Source: Collybiopsis luxurians FD-317 M1 (taxonomy: Eukaryota > Basidiomycota > Agaricomycetes > Agaricales > Omphalotaceae). From it: a DNA stretch of 64,000 nucleotides. The stretch is from NCBI GenBank assembly GCA_000827265.1, contig KN834749.1, positions 919,500 through 983,499 on the forward strand, in the 5' to 3' direction. Numbering within the stretch: the first letter of the stretch is position 1; each line of letters opens with the position of its first letter. The translations under genes and the position numbers were made by a program. The notes under the pieces are model-generated. The model was not told the origin of the DNA and searched no databases. It saw only the letters and a list, made by a program, of their open reading frames with translations. Below are positions 34,914 through 46,250 of the stretch, piece after piece.

Positions 34914-37227
34914 ATGACCATCCAACGCCCTCGACTGCTCCTCATAGACTCTTACGATTCATTTACCTTCAAGTATATTCTTTTTATCTTCTCAATAATA
35001 ATAATTAATTTGCGTTTAGCTTGGCCGCACTTTGTCGTATTGCTATTCCTGATTGTTCTATCCACATCATCCAGAACGACTTTCTGACCATCGGCGACCT
35101 TCTTCCTCTACTCAAATGCTTCTCCGCCATTCTTATCGGCCCAGGGCCTGGCTCTCCTGATCTCCCTCAAGACATAGGTATTGTCAAGGACATATGGAAA
35201 CTATCCGAATCCGATCTTTTACCCATTTTCGGAGTCTGCTTGGGATTCCAGAGCCTAGTCATCGAGCACGGCGGAAAGCTTAAGCGGTTGCCAATTGTGA
35301 AGCACGGCCAGGTTTCCGAAATAACCCACGCAGGGAAGGACATCTTTAGAAGCCTCAATAAAATAACGGCCGTGCGCTATCACTCTCTCTATGCCGAACC
35401 ACACTTGAAGGATATTGAACCACTAGCTTGGGCAAATGACGGAGCGCAGAATGGTACGATTCTCATGGCTGCCAGGCATAGGACACGTCCGTTCTGGGGT
35501 GTGCAGTATCATCCAGAATCTGTGCTGACCGATAACGGAGGCATGCAAATTCTGCGCACCTTCTGGGAGTTGGCGGATGAATGGTCAAGGGAACAGGGCA
35601 GGTCACTATGTCCAATCGATTCCTCCGCGATGGAAATCCTGGGACATTCTTGGCCCCATTTGGATTCGCCGACGTTGTCAACGCGTACAAATCTCACATC
35701 CACTGTTCATACTTCTGTCGTGGAAACGACGGATGTGAATGTCATTGATATCTGCGAGATGTTGGATGTGAAAAGCCATACGTCCCCTTTCATCCTGCTA
35801 GATTCTGCTGCGAACCCCGGACAATTCTCTATCATCGCTTCTCTGCTCCCAAATTCTCTCCAGATCCTTTACTCGGTCGGCGATCTCGTTCTCACGTTGA
35901 AGCGTGGAAGGTCGTTGACCTATGAACCTTTGGCTGGCGCGGATATCTGGACTTGGATCTCTTGTTTCATGCACGATGCCGAAGCTAAAGATGGTCACCC
36001 TGATGTACCTTTCTGGGGTGGCCTTATAGGAACCTTGAGTTACGAACTCGGTGTTCATTCCCTTGACATACCTCTGCGTCGCAATCGAAGGGACGGAAAT
36101 CTTCATCATGATGTGAACTTAGTCCATGTCCAAAGATCCTTGGTATTTGACAGATTTTCGGGTAAAGTGTATATCCAATCATTACTTCCAGACGACTCTG
36201 CGTGGATAATTGAAATGTCTCGCAAGCTTCGCAATCTTACCTCTCACTCTTCGATGCCCGCGGTTTCTCCATGTGCCTCTGCGCAAGTTGAGCTACCGGT
36301 CCGGTCCGACTACATCACGAAAATTAACAGAGCACAAGAATTTCTTCGCTCTGGAGACTCGTACGAGCTGTGTCTTACCGCGAATACTCATGTCTCTGTA
36401 TCAAGCTCCGTGTCGACATGGGACAGATATAAAGCTCTTCGTCGCAGTAATCCTGCCCCGTATTCTGCTTACCTCCGACTTCACCCAACGACTTTTATTT
36501 CCTCTTCTCCAGAGCGATTTCTATCATTTTCCCGCCCGCCTAATTCCCTCTGCCAACTCCGCCCTATCAAAGGGACAATTCGTAAAGGACCAGGTATTAC
36601 TCGCGCTTATGCTGAAAAGGCTCTAAGGGGAAGCTGCAAGGAAGTTGCGGAGAATCTTATGATTGTTGATCTGATTCGGCACGATCTACATGGTGTGGTA
36701 GGGTTGGATGTGAATGTAAAGCAGTTTTGTGAAATCGAGGAATACGAGACAGTGTGGCAGATGGTTAGTGTCATCGAGGGTCGTCTTCCGCACGGGACCA
36801 AGAGAAATGACATTGGCTGGGAGGTTTTGAAACAGAGTCTTCCTCCTGGTGAATATCTCGATATCAAATTATCAAACACTCCCATTACTCATTTAAACCA
36901 TTTTTAGGCAGCATGACTGGCGCCCCGAAGAAGCGAAGCGTTGAGATCCTTCAGTGTTTGGAAGAGGAGGATCGGAGTCTCTACTCCGGCGTCTTTGGCT
37001 ACTGGTGTGTTGGCGGCAGAGGTGATTGGTCAGTTGCCATACGAAGTTGTTTCAAGCACGATTTGGATTGCGAAAAAAATCAAGATTCGGAGTTGATGGA
37101 CAAATGGGTCATCGGAGCTGGAGGTGCAATAACTGCCTTGTCCAATCCAGAGGATGAATGGAACGAAATGTTAGTGAAACTGCAGAGTGTTCTGGGTGCT
37201 TTCGGCGGATCGAAGCCCAGAGCGTGA
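34914..37227 (+). CDS. ABZ1: Bifunctional aminodeoxychorismate synthase (PabA-PabB fusion)
   Basis: Three exons: 34914-34972, 35020-36848 and 36908-37227, giving 735 residues. Residues 1-200 are a class I glutamine amidotransferase: LLIDSYDSFTFNLA across the first splice, IGPGPGSPD, nucleophile Cys93 in FGVCLGFQSL, and the His-Glu pair in VQYHPESV. Residues about 400-735 are the chorismate-binding domain: GDSYELCLTAN, SSSPERFLSF, PIKGTIRKG, ENLMIVDLIRHDL and, over the last junction, LPPGSMTGAPKKRS. The PIKGT lysine is characteristic of PabB, where anthranilate synthases have PIAGT, so this is p-aminobenzoate (folate) synthesis, not tryptophan. The product passes to a PabC lyase. The family normally has this fused form in fungi; length fits. 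Confidence 0.95.
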
Positions 37228-37396
37228 TATTTTACTAGTCAGCTTACAGAAGCTTGAATTCAACTTCAAACATTCTTTTGTATCAATTATTTGTATGTAT
37301 TCAACTAACTAGTCCTGTATTTGACATATAATAGAGGTGTACTGTAACTGTATAGATCATGTAAAATTGATCGTCCAATTCCATCACGCGCCGCGG

Positions 37397-37423
37397 GAAG
37401 GAACACGTGACACGTGTTCCTTC
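37397..37423. promoter_or_regulatory. 27-bp perfect palindrome with two CACGTG E-boxes
   Basis: Arms of 13 bases (GAAGGAACACGTG and its exact complement) flank a single A at 37410. Each arm ends in CACGTG, the core bound by bHLH factors such as Cbf1/Pho4/USF types. It lies about 36 bp before the proposed start of the RSC9-like gene and 170 bp after ABZ1. The regulator is inferred, not shown. Confidence 0.7.
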
Positions 37424-37458
37424 GCCATCAACTACGAAACCAATTGCTTGCGAACTGG

Positions 37459-39507
37459 ATGTATGGGGGGTACGCAAATCGAGCAGCTGCGGCAGGATAC
37501 CACACAAATAGAGCGGGTTACACTGCTCCTGATACCCGAGATGACCATGAAAGTGCGGGCAACATCTCTATCTAACTATTCTACGATTTTCAATCTCTTT
37601 TCTTTTGCAGGATGGTTCACTGAAACCACAGCGAGTAACCGCATGAGGCTCTCGCTTCTTTCAGGTATCGACTCGGAGATCGAATGGGCTTTGGATCGTC
37701 TTCTTCGACTTTGCAGAAACGAAAATTTCTTTCTTAGAGATATTCCTGGTCTTCTAGACGTTCTCTTTGAATGGCCCGAGTGGTTTGCCACAATAGGCTA
37801 TAAGGACCATACAGACTTGCAGTCGCTTTTTTTCTCTTCTCCCACCTCCTCCAAACGACGCCAACATGCCATCATGTCTGCATATGTCCTTTGCACCGCT
37901 GCCCTGCTTAATGATCAAAATGCGCACGATATTTCATCGTCACCAAGGACTCTACCCCTCGTACTGCATGCTCTCCATAATTTGGACTCCTCTCGTGACG
38001 CCTACAGCGAATTCATATTTTATATCTTGGACGTTTTTCATGCAATTGCGTCGACTCTCATTTTGCCTCCCAAATCATCAACCGCAGCTTTCAGTCCTCT
38101 TCAACCATTACTACGTATCGCATCAGAATCATCAAACAGATCGATGATAATATCCGCTCTTCGTGCACTGACATTTATCTTCTCGAACTCACCAAATGCG
38201 GCTCAGCTCTCGTCCGACTCCCCCGCGCTATCCGTTTGCTTAAAGTACCTTCTTCTATTCAATGATAAGGATCTCCTCGAAACCTCGTTGAGTTATCTTT
38301 ACACCCATTTATCCCAACCTGCCATGTCGAAGGCGTTCTTGAGGCACCGAGATATGCCCAGCGTATTGCGCATTTTGGTCACATTGCTTCTCGTCGAGCA
38401 AGTTCAGGAAACGACCGCGCTTGATATCACAGGAGATGTTCGCACTGTGCCTTCGACCATCCTCATTACACAAGACCATGAACTCACAAAGGCAGAGTTC
38501 GATACACTACTTATGACACCTGAGCCCAAACGGTCACTGGATTGGTATGTAATCCATGATTTGCTCTGCTGTTGATTCTCATAATGCTTATAAGGATGGC
38601 CATCATGTTTGTCCCAAAATCTGACGCTGAAATTCTCCAAACGGAATTCTGGACTCTCTACAAGGATACTTTTCAGCCATATCACGACTCCCATTCCATG
38701 CTTGCCGCACCGGATTTTCTGAAGAACGTCAACACCGTCTTTGAGCAACATGCTCAAGTAATACAACGAGAGGGCTCTGGACAATTCGTTATCAGAGGTA
38801 TTCAGAGGCGGAAGGACGCTGTCGTGGCAGACAGACTAAAATGCCAATGGCATCGATCCAAGTGCTCAGTCCCGCCTTGTGCAAATGCGGCAGAGCTCTC
38901 CAAGCATGTTTTCGACCACGTTGATTCTAGCAACGACAGTGGTGAAGCAGAGTGCCTGTGGTCCTCCTGCTCAAAAAAGAACATTCCGAAAGAGCAATTT
39001 CGCGCTCATGTTTTAACGCACTTTTGGAGTGCTCATATGGCCGAAAAACATCCAACTCAAAGTGACACGATTACTCTCTCTTATCCAGGTGCATTCCATC
39101 CTGAACCAGATCCTACACAACGACCACCGCCTGCGCCGCCGAGCACCAGGATCACCTTTCAGCGGACCATGAATGATGCACCGTCTCCCTCCCTTCTTGC
39201 ATTACTGTGTATTAGAATCTTGTTTCGTACGAGTTTTGCCTCTGTGGAAGCAGCTCCGAAGGTTGACGAGGATCATTTTGGATTTCCGGGGATAACGGAA
39301 GAGACTGACGATGACGATGGAACCCAGCCTCTTGAAGGCAAAGCACTAGAAGAGGAAAAGGCAGGGGGCAGGAGGGGGCGGAAAGCGTTCGTAGCTGTGC
39401 GAAAGCTATTTGAAGGAGTGCAAATAAGAGACGAAGTTCTTATGGGATGGATTACTGAGATGATCGATGCTGGTATGGATCCCGAAGGATTGGATATTTC
39501 TACCTAA
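37459..39507 (+). CDS. RSC9: RSC9/ARID2-like chromatin remodelling complex subunit
   Basis: Exons 37459-37516 (uncertain), 37611-38544 and 38595-39507, giving 634 residues. The main exon opens with GWFTETTASNRMRLSLLSGI, WALDRLLRLCRNENF and LDVLFEWPEWF, which I recognise from fungal Rsc9 homologues; armadillo-like helices follow. Exon 3 has the RFX-like block FWTLYKDTF..LAAPDFLKNVNTVF..QFVIRGIQRR and then two C2H2-type fingers: CQWHRSKCSVPPCANAAELS ending in HVFDH, and CLWSSCSKK..FRAHVLTHF. RSC/SWI-SNF remodellers move nucleosomes; Rsc9 targets them to stress and TOR-regulated genes in yeast. No ARID domain was seen. The short first exon (MYGGYANRAAAGY) is chosen because it is the only ATG-led exon in phase, with a weak GTTACA donor. 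Confidence 0.75.
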
Positions 39508-39658
39508 TTACTTGTACAATATGTACCATCCTCTCCATTTCTTGATCGACGAAAGATTAATTAACTAAACTATATAAGGAATACTGTTTGCCAGTTAGGA
39601 AGTGGAAGGAAGTGAATTGGGTTCGGCAGGCGGGAACGGAATCCGCCATGCTGTTGGA

Positions 39659-41797
39659 ATGGTCCCTCCAATACCGCTCGACATTCTAATCCACATTTTG
39701 TACCAACTCCCCTCCTCTCGAGATTTGGAAGGGGAGCTTTCAATCAGAACAATTGCACAATGCTCAGCTGCCGACCGTCTTTTCCGGGCTGCTACACTAG
39801 TGCCAACGTTATGGCAAAGTCACTATCAAATGCGATATATTCACGCCAACGAAGCCTCTGAACGCCAGAGAAAAGCGGACACTAATGGAAACTGGAGGTC
39901 AATGTATATTGCTCGAAGGATAATTGACAGAGAAGTGTCTGCGCACCTTGATTCTATGGTGCAGCACCGGATTAGGAGATATGAACACGCCAAGTCCATA
40001 TCCAGGTTTTTGTTCGATGCATGGGATGTACTCGAGATTGAGACTGGAAGGGTACAATATGGTGAACACCTGAAAATTTATGACTACGGTGCTATTGTAG
40101 GACCTTCACTGCTGGTCACCCGAGCTTACTGGGCTTCAGCAATGTTGGCTTCGATAGGAAGGATACACGCGACTGAGCTTTGGGGATGTCTTCGCTTGGG
40201 AAGCACTTCCATACCATTCGTACAGGCATTCTCTGCTACGTCTTGTTTTTTTGGAAAACATCCGTCCGAGGTGAGCTATTTCTCTAGCTTGAATCAAAGC
40301 CCTCTCTTTCTAATTGCATCCACAGATGAATTCACTGCTGGCCACACTAAATACCCGATGCAGAGATTATCTCGTCTATTTGAATGTTCCTCTTACTGAA
40401 GGGGATTCAGAGTACGATCTCAAGAAGCTCTGTGTCATCATATGCGAGTTCATGACTTCAGCAGAGGGTTTTGGGCCTGCCGATGGTGCGCATTGAATCC
40501 GTTGTTGACATGCTTGTTATTGACGGTACTCAGTGCACGACTTCCATAATACTGGCAATCTATTACCTCACCTTTACTTGACTTTGAACAAGCGCACAAT
40601 TCCTCTTTCTCTCGTCCACGTATTTGTCTCAATTGCGCGGTCTTTGGGAATCGTTGCTTCCCCTGTGAATTTTCCGATCAGAGTGTTAGTCCACATAGCG
40701 GTACCGAACCCGGAGATTGATGATTTTTACGTCGACGTATTTGGGGCTTCCACTCAGCCCATTCTATCACTTCGAGACGACATTCCTGTTCTACTGGCTC
40801 GCCAGGGGATTCTTCCTAATAGCATGATAGACTATGTTTCTCCATCAACGAGTGTCCCAATGCTCCTACGCAATGGACGAAATATTCTATCATCACTAAA
40901 TATTGCATCCTCCTCCACGAACCTTACGCGACCTTCAGCACTTTTGGCACTGATCATATTCACGGTCCTGACTGGTGCTGAACGCTTCGTCGGTCAATTA
41001 ATGGCCCGTGCTGAACCGTTGGATTGTGCGACATTCATATCGGAAGCGCTAATACCTTCATTGGAAGGGGAGGGTAGGGTCGCTGAATCCCTCGCTGAAC
41101 ATTGCCGGCAGATACTTGAAGCAGAGGCAAACGCTGCTAAAGAAATCAGGCTAAGATCCTTGGAGGAAAAACCTGTTCAAAATTTTGTCGGTATGATTTT
41201 CAAGCACAAAAAGTATGGATATACTGCAGTGATAACTGGCTGGGATGTGCGCGGAGTTACCCTTCAACACTTTGACGTTTGCTAATCATCTTGATCGTAG
41301 CCTGTGTGTGAGGCGTCGGAGTCCTGGATCAGGGAGATGAAGGTAAACGACCTTCCACGAGGACGAGAACAACCGTTCTACACAGTGGTGTGCATTGATA
41401 ACTCTTCAAGATGTGATTATTTTCTTCCTTCTACCGTTTCTCCAGTTGAAGTATCTTCAATTCAGATGTTGCTGAAGATAACATCGAAACCCTCCCCAAT
41501 CCTTCCACCGAATTATTGACGCAAATGTGCAAAAATATCTACATTTTACCCCATTTCTTTACCGGGATTCTTAGGAAGACTGCATTGACGGAGGTATCTC
41601 CATCGGCGAGTAGCGAATCTACCGGCTCGAGCATACTAACAACCGTGGATGCAATAACTGGCGCGAATGAAATAGCAATCCCAGATGACTCATTCAACTC
41701 CGGACAGCGGCAGAGAGCCCGGTTTACATTGAGTCCAGAACTAAGTGTAATGTACCCGGAAGACGAAGTGATTGGGGACGCATGGTTGCTTGGCTGA
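39659..41797 (+). CDS. FBXO21-like F-box protein with transglutaminase-like and YccV/HspQ domains
   Basis: Five exons: 39659-40270, 40326-40485, 40534-41246, 41301-41412 and 41466-41797, giving 642 residues. The N-terminus is an F-box (PPIPLDILIHILYQLPSSRD, AADRLFRAATLVPTLWQSHY). The middle contains a SirB1/transglutaminase-core-2-like region: LVTRAYWASAMLASIG, LNTRCRDYLVYLNVPLTEG, YDLKKLCVIICEFM, GFGPADVHDFHNTGNLLPH and PVNFPIRVLVHI. The C-terminus is a hemimethylated-DNA-binding YccV/HspQ-type domain (VGMIFKHKKYGYTAVITGWD, then QPFYTVVCIDNSSRYVAEDN). This trio is that of human FBXO21, an SCF substrate receptor. Chosen ATG is the first in frame, directly before the F-box. An upstream GTG in frame is not needed. 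Partner substrates cannot be read. Confidence 0.88.
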
Positions 41798-42325
41798 ATT
41801 GCGGGCTTTCTGAACTTTCTCTTTCTGTTGAAAAATTTTGGTGGGCAATGCCTGTCATCATATACTTGCACCGAACCACATAGCTATTCTTCCCACTGTA
41901 TAACAGACAAACATGTATTAGGGTTCTCTGAGGTTTATGTATATCAATTGAACGTTGAAAATTTCAGCTTGTAATCGAGCTACTGACTGGGATTGATTCT
42001 GTGTATTGATATTATAATTGAGGCTTTTGCGAACGGCGAGCGCGGATATCTGCCGGCGTTCCGTTAATACTTAGTAAATGTACACCTTTACTTCCTGTTT
42101 TGCTATGACACACGAAATTGATAGTTCTGCTCTGTCAAGCCATTGAGCGGTCCCTATCTCACAATCTACACCGCCAGTGCTGGCAGTACACTTGAAAAAG
42201 ATTAAAGCTACCCTCCGAGGGATCTCTACAGCTTTTCACCGACAGCTTTGAAGTCCATCTATGATCATTACCGAGTACGTCTTTGTTCTTTTCTCTAAGC
42301 AGATTTCGAAGGGGCTCACGCTTAT
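41798..42325. other. Intergenic spacer with probable 5' UTR intron
   Basis: Upstream of the DUF6593 gene. An ATG at 42256 followed by GTACGT and a CTAAGCAG acceptor near 42301 could be a first exon or leader intron, but it is out of phase with the domain. Otherwise nothing supported. Confidence 0.45.
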
Positions 42326-43280
42326 ATGCTGAAAAGTACGGAAGTCAATGAAGTGCTTAAGCCGCCGATTGAGGTAAACAACCTCCGGCCGCCTCCGATC
42401 CAGCCCATTTCCCGTTCACCTTCTCCCATTCCACCTCCCGTACATCCTGCGCTACAATACGGATCTAGTTCCCCGGCGACACCTCCAGGGTGAGCGAGCA
42501 ATGTATTACTACTGTATATTTTGGATGAGTTGACGTTCTTTTGAAAGTTACGACACTTCGACTCGACCACCAGAGCCTATTACTTATTCCTTTGAACAGA
42601 GGGAAGGTGAAAATGCTATGACATTACGGGCACATACACCCGAAGCAAGGCATCCTTATTACATCTCCGTGAGCATGAATTGCTTCACACCGTCATCTCA
42701 CATAACTACAATACGGAAATACGATCGGAATGGGGAGGTTGTCGGAGATTTCGAGTAAGTGGGTATCCCGCATAATTTGAAATTCTCGTTCAACCTTGCC
42801 TTCAGAATAGCTGCAAAAGACTCTAAGAACGTCAACACTGTCTTTCTCCGAGGAAATGAGCACCCAATAGATGATGTGCTCGTTAGTTCGTCGAGGTTGT
42901 TTCGTAATGTAAATTCAGAACTGAACTCTTGAATATGACAAATAGTCTCATGTTTCATTTTCTAGCATTGGACATGGAAGGCACTGGATACGCACTCGAT
43001 TCTTTATTGGGATGACGGACCCGGAGGAAATAGTATTGCGGTGAGTAATAAGATCACCTGCTTCAAATCCATCTGCAATCTGACACGTACTCAGTGCTTC
43101 ATGTCCAAGGACCGTACGCTGCAAACCCTGCTAGCGAAGTTTACCCCGAGAAGCCACAGGCGAAAATCTGGGAGAGAAGTTGAATATCCCAAGCTTGAAG
43201 TGACACCAAAAGGCCATGAAGTCTTTGAGGATGTGCTGATCTCGTTGCTAATTATTGAACGTCTACGCACAAACACATAA
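42326..43280 (+). CDS. DUF6593-type protein
   Basis: Exons 42326-42489, 42548-42754, 42806-42908, 42966-43040 and 43095-43280, joining in frame to 244 residues. A Pro-rich leader (LRPPPIQPISRSPSPIPPPV) precedes a beta-rich domain: TTIRKYDRNGEVVGDFE, then TVFLRGNEHPIDDVL, WTWKALDTHSILYWDDGP and LEVTPKGHEVFEDVLISLLI, ending IIERLR. This is the pattern of DUF6593 proteins abundant in mushroom-forming fungi, which have no known function. No signal peptide or transmembrane helix. The start codon is the first in-frame ATG; a short upstream exon is possible. The introns are 51-58 nt with good signals. Confidence 0.75.
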
Positions 43281-43344
43281 AATTCAATGCTTTCCCCTAT
43301 AGCTGTACTCCAGTCTTGAGCTAGTTCAAGTGAGTCGCGACGAA

Positions 43345-44505
43345 CTACTCTGACTCTGACTCTTCATCGTCGTCGTCCCTCTCGGCCTTCCATAAGGCGT
43401 ACATTTTTCTGCGGTTCGCGTCTCTTGTTTCCGCATGACCAGCCACTTGGAACAACCGCCGTAGTATCTTCTTGCGAAGTAGGTTGGGAGATAATGCTGG
43501 TTCCACTGACGCGTCACTCACACAAGCATTCAATACGATAGAGGAATAAGGATTAAAATCTATCCGTCTACGCTTCGCTCGGGGCTGGTCGTCTTTCTCC
43601 GAGCTGTCCTCCGAAGACGAACAAGACAATAAGAGCGGCTCCAGTAACGATGATTCGAGGTGCTTGTATGTGGTGCCGAGAGGAGTTAGAGCAGCTAGAC
43701 TGAGGAATGGTGAGAGGATGGTGAGAAGGGGAACTGGTTTGTCGTTATCTGCATTTGATGAATGCAGGACCTTTTCTAGTTCTTCAAGATACACGTCAAT
43801 AATGTGATAAACGAGACCGATGGAGACGCGGCCATCGGTTGGACTAGGGAGTTTTGAGTTGAAAATCGAATGAAAGCGGGAGGCAACTGACCAGAGAGGT
43901 CCTCCTTTTTGAGTTAGTATGCCATTGTACCGTTGGCATGTCTTGAGATCCCAGTCATTTTTCTTCAGTAGATGAAAGGATGTGTTAATGAAACGTCGAA
44001 CGAGCATAAGATACTTGTCCAGCCTGGTTCAAATGAGTAGAGTGTCAAATGACTTTGCGGAGACGCACCTTAACCTATCGATGCCGTTCCATTCACGAAC
44101 TATAGCCTCCCAGAAACCATCCAAGAAGGACAATGCAGAAGGCGTGTTGGGAGTGTAAAGAAGCAATTCGGCTAATTCTGAGGCAAGAGCCTGCTGAACG
44201 AGTGGTTTATCGGACATCCAGAAACCTGGAATGATATTTTAAAAGTGTCTAAACGTCTGCTGAACGAAATGCTCACAGTAGAAAATACCTTTCCAGAGTT
44301 TGGCCATCTCTGGTTTTGGTATTTCATCCCTGGATTCATCGGACAGAAAAACTGACAGAGTTTTTATAGCTTTGTCCCGAGTCTTTTTTTCTGCAAGGAA
44401 CCGTTAAACTACACACTCTCTCCGTCACTAGAATCGTTTACCTGTGGACGAAAGATATTTGTTCAGTGGTGGAGCAGGGGTTAATGAAGAGGCAGTTGCA
44501 GTCAT
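43345..44505 (-). CDS. RRP1: RRP1/Nop52 ribosomal RNA processing protein
   Basis: Four exons: 44505-44442, 44390-44277, 44225-44069 and 44023-43345, giving 337 residues. Family blocks are KYLSSTEKKTRDKAIKTLSV across the first junction, EMAKLWKGIFYCFWMSDKPL (LWK..FYC.WMSDKPLVQQ is diagnostic), FLDGFWEAIVREWNGIDRLR and, after the last splice, LDKYLMLVRRFINTSF. Rrp1 is a nucleolar helical-repeat protein needed for 27S/large-subunit pre-rRNA processing. The tail is acidic (DDDDEESESE). Start codons of this gene and of the HIU hydrolase are 92 bp apart in divergent orientation. Confidence 0.92.
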
Positions 44506-44597
44506 GGATGTCGTCTTCAGTGTGAGCAGTACGAGAATGACATATGCGTATGCACACATATTATATAAAGTCCTATACTTTTTTTTCGCCATCCTCC

Positions 44598-45130
44598 ATG
44601 GCTATCTCTCCCATTACTTGCCACGGTCAGTTTCGCTCTCGTCGTGAACACTCTTTGCTCATTACTGCGCAGTTTTAGACACGTCCACCGGGCGTCCTGC
44701 TCAAGGAATCACCGTAAAATTGCAGCAACACGAAGCTCAAAAGGATGGCAGCTTCTTCTTCCACCCTCTCGCTCAAAGGTACGCTCAATCTTTCTGTGGA
44801 TCATATATCTATCTGACAACCATTAGTCAAACTAATTCCGATGGTCGATGCGCCGATCTCCTGCCTCCAGCACGTTCGTCAGAGACTCAGACTGGACAAT
44901 TGCTTCAGCCCGGCCTGTATAAGATCATTTTTAGAACCAAGGAATATTTCGAGGCCCAATCCATACAGTCATTCTATCCATGGGTAGAAGTATGTCGCGT
45001 AATTTATCCACTCCTTGACACTTACTCGATGGAGATTTAGATCACATTTGAGCTCTCAAATCCCTCCGAACATTGTCACATACCGCTCCTGATAAGCCCG
45101 TACGGGTTCACAACTTACCGAGGCAGCTGA
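44598..45130 (+). CDS. 5-hydroxyisourate hydrolase (transthyretin-like)
   Basis: Four exons: 44598-44625, 44673-44778, 44827-44989 and 45041-45130 (128 residues, the family's usual size; too fragmented to show as one frame). Motifs are ITCHVLDTSTGRPAQGITVK with the active-site His, TNSDGRCADLL, YFEAQSIQSFYPWVEITFE, HCHIPLLISPYGFTTYRGS ending in the invariant YRGS tail. The enzyme hydrolyses 5-hydroxyisourate to OHCU in uric acid breakdown, after urate oxidase. Animal homologues often carry a peroxisomal signal; the YRGS end leaves no SKL here. No other ureide genes are close. All catalytic residues (His, Arg, His, YRGS) appear present. Confidence 0.94.
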
Positions 45131-45327
45131 GCAGATAAAAAAGAAAGCATCTACAAATGTATTCACAATTCCCAGTCCATATTGTAATATAGTTCTAGAG
45201 GTTGCATGGACGTGAAAAAGGAGAATAAAATGTGTATGCGCGAGTCCATTAGTAAATAAGATGATACGATGAGGGTAGCAATATCACAACAAAGAAGACG
45301 AATATACAAAGAATCATCAGTCGATGA

Positions 45328-46138
45328 TCACTGTTGTACAACAACATTGGCGTACTGGACGCCTTTGATGTTCGCACCGCGCATGGAAGACTTTACATGT
45401 TGCAAGAATTGCTCTCTGTTCTTGGCCATTTCCTGGGCTGCCTCTGGAGTGACACAAACAATGTTCAGCTCGGATGATGACAAACATAGTTCCGACAAGA
45501 CATACCCTTGTTCAGAGGATCATCGGCATTTGGCTCAAGGAAAAGGTATTGTAACCCGACCATTACGGAGTTGAGGTTGAGCACAGGCTTCCAGTCTTCT
45601 CGCAAGATGTTTAGACATACATTTCCCTCCAGATCCACGTTGGGATGATATATCTGCGAGGACAGGTTGATCAGAAGGATGAGGGGATGTAAAACACGAG
45701 TTGTCCTCACTGTTTGCATGCATTTCACCTTTGGAGGATCGTGAGGGTAGTTGGTGTTGATAGCGAAAGAGAAATTGAACGCGCCGCCCTTGTACATTCC
45801 TAGAGAAAAATGTGAGCAGCAAGGTCGTGTGCGACTCAAAGCACGCTTACCTTCGTCAGGTGTGATTGTCAAAGTGAAGTTGAGGAGATCAGCGGGGTCA
45901 GGAAAATGGGTCTTCATCGTCGATGGTAGATCCAACTCAGTCAGGTCTGGGGCCAGTACTTCAGGACCGTCGAACGCTTAAGAAGAAATAGCGCACCCTT
46001 TTGGACTCGGATTTGGGCGGCGCTGGTTTTTGGCTTCTTCTTAGCCGCCGCGTCTTCATTCTTCTTCATACTCCATATCTAGTCCAGACTAGGCACGAGA
46101 AAGTCTTTCATAGCTAAAGACGAGCTCACCTTGATCAT
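45328..46138 (-). CDS. UBC12: NEDD8-conjugating enzyme UBC12 (E2)
   Basis: Six exons: 46138-46130 (9 nt, MIK), 46078-45997, 45946-45851, 45799-45711, 45653-45506 and 45443-45328, giving 179 residues. The basic N-terminal tail ([20 protein letters not shown]) is that which docks on the NEDD8 E1. The UBC fold is complete: [31 protein letters not shown], then [20 protein letters not shown] with the catalytic Cys105, and [31 protein letters not shown] and the [17 protein letters not shown] block are typical of UBC12 rather than ubiquitin E2s. It transfers NEDD8 to cullins, activating SCF ligases such as those that would use the two F-box proteins in this window. Divergent from the 2OG oxygenase gene, 112 bp apart. 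Confidence 0.95.
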
Positions 46139-46250
46139 CGTGGCAGGTCGTTAAGAGTGGATGAGTCAACTAAAAATGATCAAGAGAGAACTTGAAGTGT
46201 GGGGTCACAGTCACAATGATATCGGTCACCCTACCTGAACGTTCCTGAAC

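Noticed and set aside
36913..37227. Small separate forward frame after ABZ1
   Set aside because: It is the last exon of ABZ1; the SMTGAPKKRS motif is split by a 59-nt intron.
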